In this document: in pieces, positions 6,003 through 6,606 of the stretch
Layout of the letters: each line of letters starts with the position of its first letter
Position numbering within the stretch: the stretch's first letter is position 1
Assembly: GCA_028688235.1 (NCBI GenBank)
Contig: JAQTYP010000198.1
Span: 1-6,606 of the forward strand
DNA length: 6,606 nucleotides
Source of the DNA: Methylomonas sp.
GTDB lineage: Bacteria > Pseudomonadota > Gammaproteobacteria > Methylococcales > Methylomonadaceae
Reading direction: 5' to 3'
Translations under genes and position numbers: made by a program
The notes under the pieces: generated by a model
Seen by the model: the letters and a program-made list of their open reading frames with translations, nothing else
Databases searched by the model: none
What the model was told of the DNA's origin: nothing

Positions 6003-6606
6003 ATGACACAGTTAAAAAACGATTTATTTCTTAGAGCCTTATTACGCCAACCTGTAGAACGGACACCAGTATGGATGATGCGTCAGGCCGGACGTTATTT
6101 ACCGGAATATCGGGAGGTTAGAGCCAAGGCCGGCAGCTTCATGCAGCTATGTACCAACCCGGAACTAGCTTGCGAAGTGACTTTGCAACCCATAGACCGC
6201 TTCGGATTCGATGCGGCGATTTTGTTTTCCGACATTTTGACGATACCCGACGCCATGGGCTTGGGCTTGTCTTTCGCCGAAGGCGAAGGCCCGCAATTCG
6301 CCAATCCCGTTCGTAGCGCCGCCGACGTGGAAAGGCTGCCGGTTCCCGACCCGGAAACCGAATTACGCTATGTCATCGACGCGGTGCGTCTGATCAAAAC
6401 ACGCCTGGAAGGCCGGGTGCCGTTGATCGGTTTTTCCGGCAGTCCCTGGACATTGGCCACCTATATGGTCGAAGGCAAGGGCAGCAAGAGCTTTCAAAAA
6501 GTCAAAAGCATGATGTTCGAACAGCCCCAACTGATGCATCGCATGCTGGACACCTTGGCGCAATCGGTCGCAAGCTACCTGAACGCGCAAATCGCCGCCG
6601 GCGCCG
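6003..6606 (+). CDS. hemE: Uroporphyrinogen decarboxylase, 5' part (cut by window edge)
   Basis: This cytoplasmic enzyme removes four acetate carboxyls from uroporphyrinogen III to give coproporphyrinogen III on the way to haem. The frame is open from the ATG at 6003 to the last base: 201 codons of the usual 350 or so, so the C-terminal part lies outside the window. Visible landmarks are the near-invariant PVWMMRQAGRYLPEY (22-36, with substrate-contacting R27 and R31), FSDIL with the catalytic aspartate D77, PDAMGLGL (82-89) and GFSGSPWTLATYMVEG (143-158, with Y154). The N terminus aligns from residue 1 with the E. coli protein as I remember it, which fixes the start even though no clear ribosome site precedes it. 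It follows the DamX-like gene by 62 bp with no convincing terminator or promoter between, so read-through from aroK is possible. Confidence 0.97.
   Translation, partial: MTQLKNDLFLRALLRQPVERTPVWMMRQAGRYLPEYREVRAKAGSFMQLCTNPELACEVTLQPIDRFGFDAAILFSDILTIPDAMGLGLSFAEGEGPQFANPVRSAADVERLPVPDPETELRYVIDAVRLIKTRLEGRVPLIGFSGSPWTLATYMVEGKGSKSFQKVKSMMFEQPQLMHRMLDTLAQSVASYLNAQIAAGA

Noticed and set aside
6095..6590. Two - strand open frames opposite the 3' end of the window
   Set aside because: The + strand here is unmistakably hemE, running off the window end, so the antisense frames are shadows.
1..6606. CRISPR array, insertion sequence, prophage or defence system
   Set aside because: No spaced direct repeats, transposase, integrase, terminal repeats or defence-type genes were seen; all protein genes are standard metabolic or envelope genes.

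Overview
The window looks like chromosomal housekeeping DNA from a gammaproteobacterium, with roughly balanced base composition. All supported genes lie on the + strand. The main evidence is the aroK-aroB-damX-type gene order, an AroB and a HemE close to the enterobacterial proteins as I remember them, and a WecA/TagO-family transferase with a long membrane extension. A methanotroph of the order Methylococcales is a plausible host, but that is an impression from protein style and gene order, not a demonstrated assignment.

Layout. Positions 1-262 hold no convincing gene. They contain a perfect 10-bp inverted repeat with a T-rich tail (37-90), which may terminate a gene lying left of the window, then a second compact hairpin (99-113) and a CCCATGGG palindrome. 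Positions 263-1954 encode a polyprenyl-phosphate sugar-1-phosphate transferase: a complete catalytic core of about 330-350 residues plus about 200 further residues that are almost all membrane segments. After a 61-bp gap, 2016-2741 is pyrF (orotidine 5'-phosphate decarboxylase). A strong rho-independent terminator (2745-2773) closes pyrF, and a probable promoter (-10 at 2793-2798) opens the next unit.

That second unit is tightly packed: aroK (2831-3376), aroB (3357-4439, overlapping aroK by 20 nt), a DamX-like ATPase/SPOR protein (4429-5940, overlapping aroB by 11 nt), and after 62 bp the 5' two-thirds or less of hemE (6003 to the window edge). AroB and AroK catalyse steps 2 and 5 of the shikimate pathway. 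The DamX-like protein is an inner-membrane, septum-associated candidate that joins a cytoplasmic ATPase to a periplasmic peptidoglycan-binding domain. HemE acts in haem synthesis. The overlaps suggest co-transcription and translational coupling rather than a shared pathway.

I found no tRNA, rRNA, CRISPR array, insertion sequence or phage gene, and no clearly new multi-gene system. The points most worth a second look are the long membrane extension of the transferase, a nine-T tract where that extension begins, the structured region upstream of it, and the shortened aroKB-damX-hemE arrangement.
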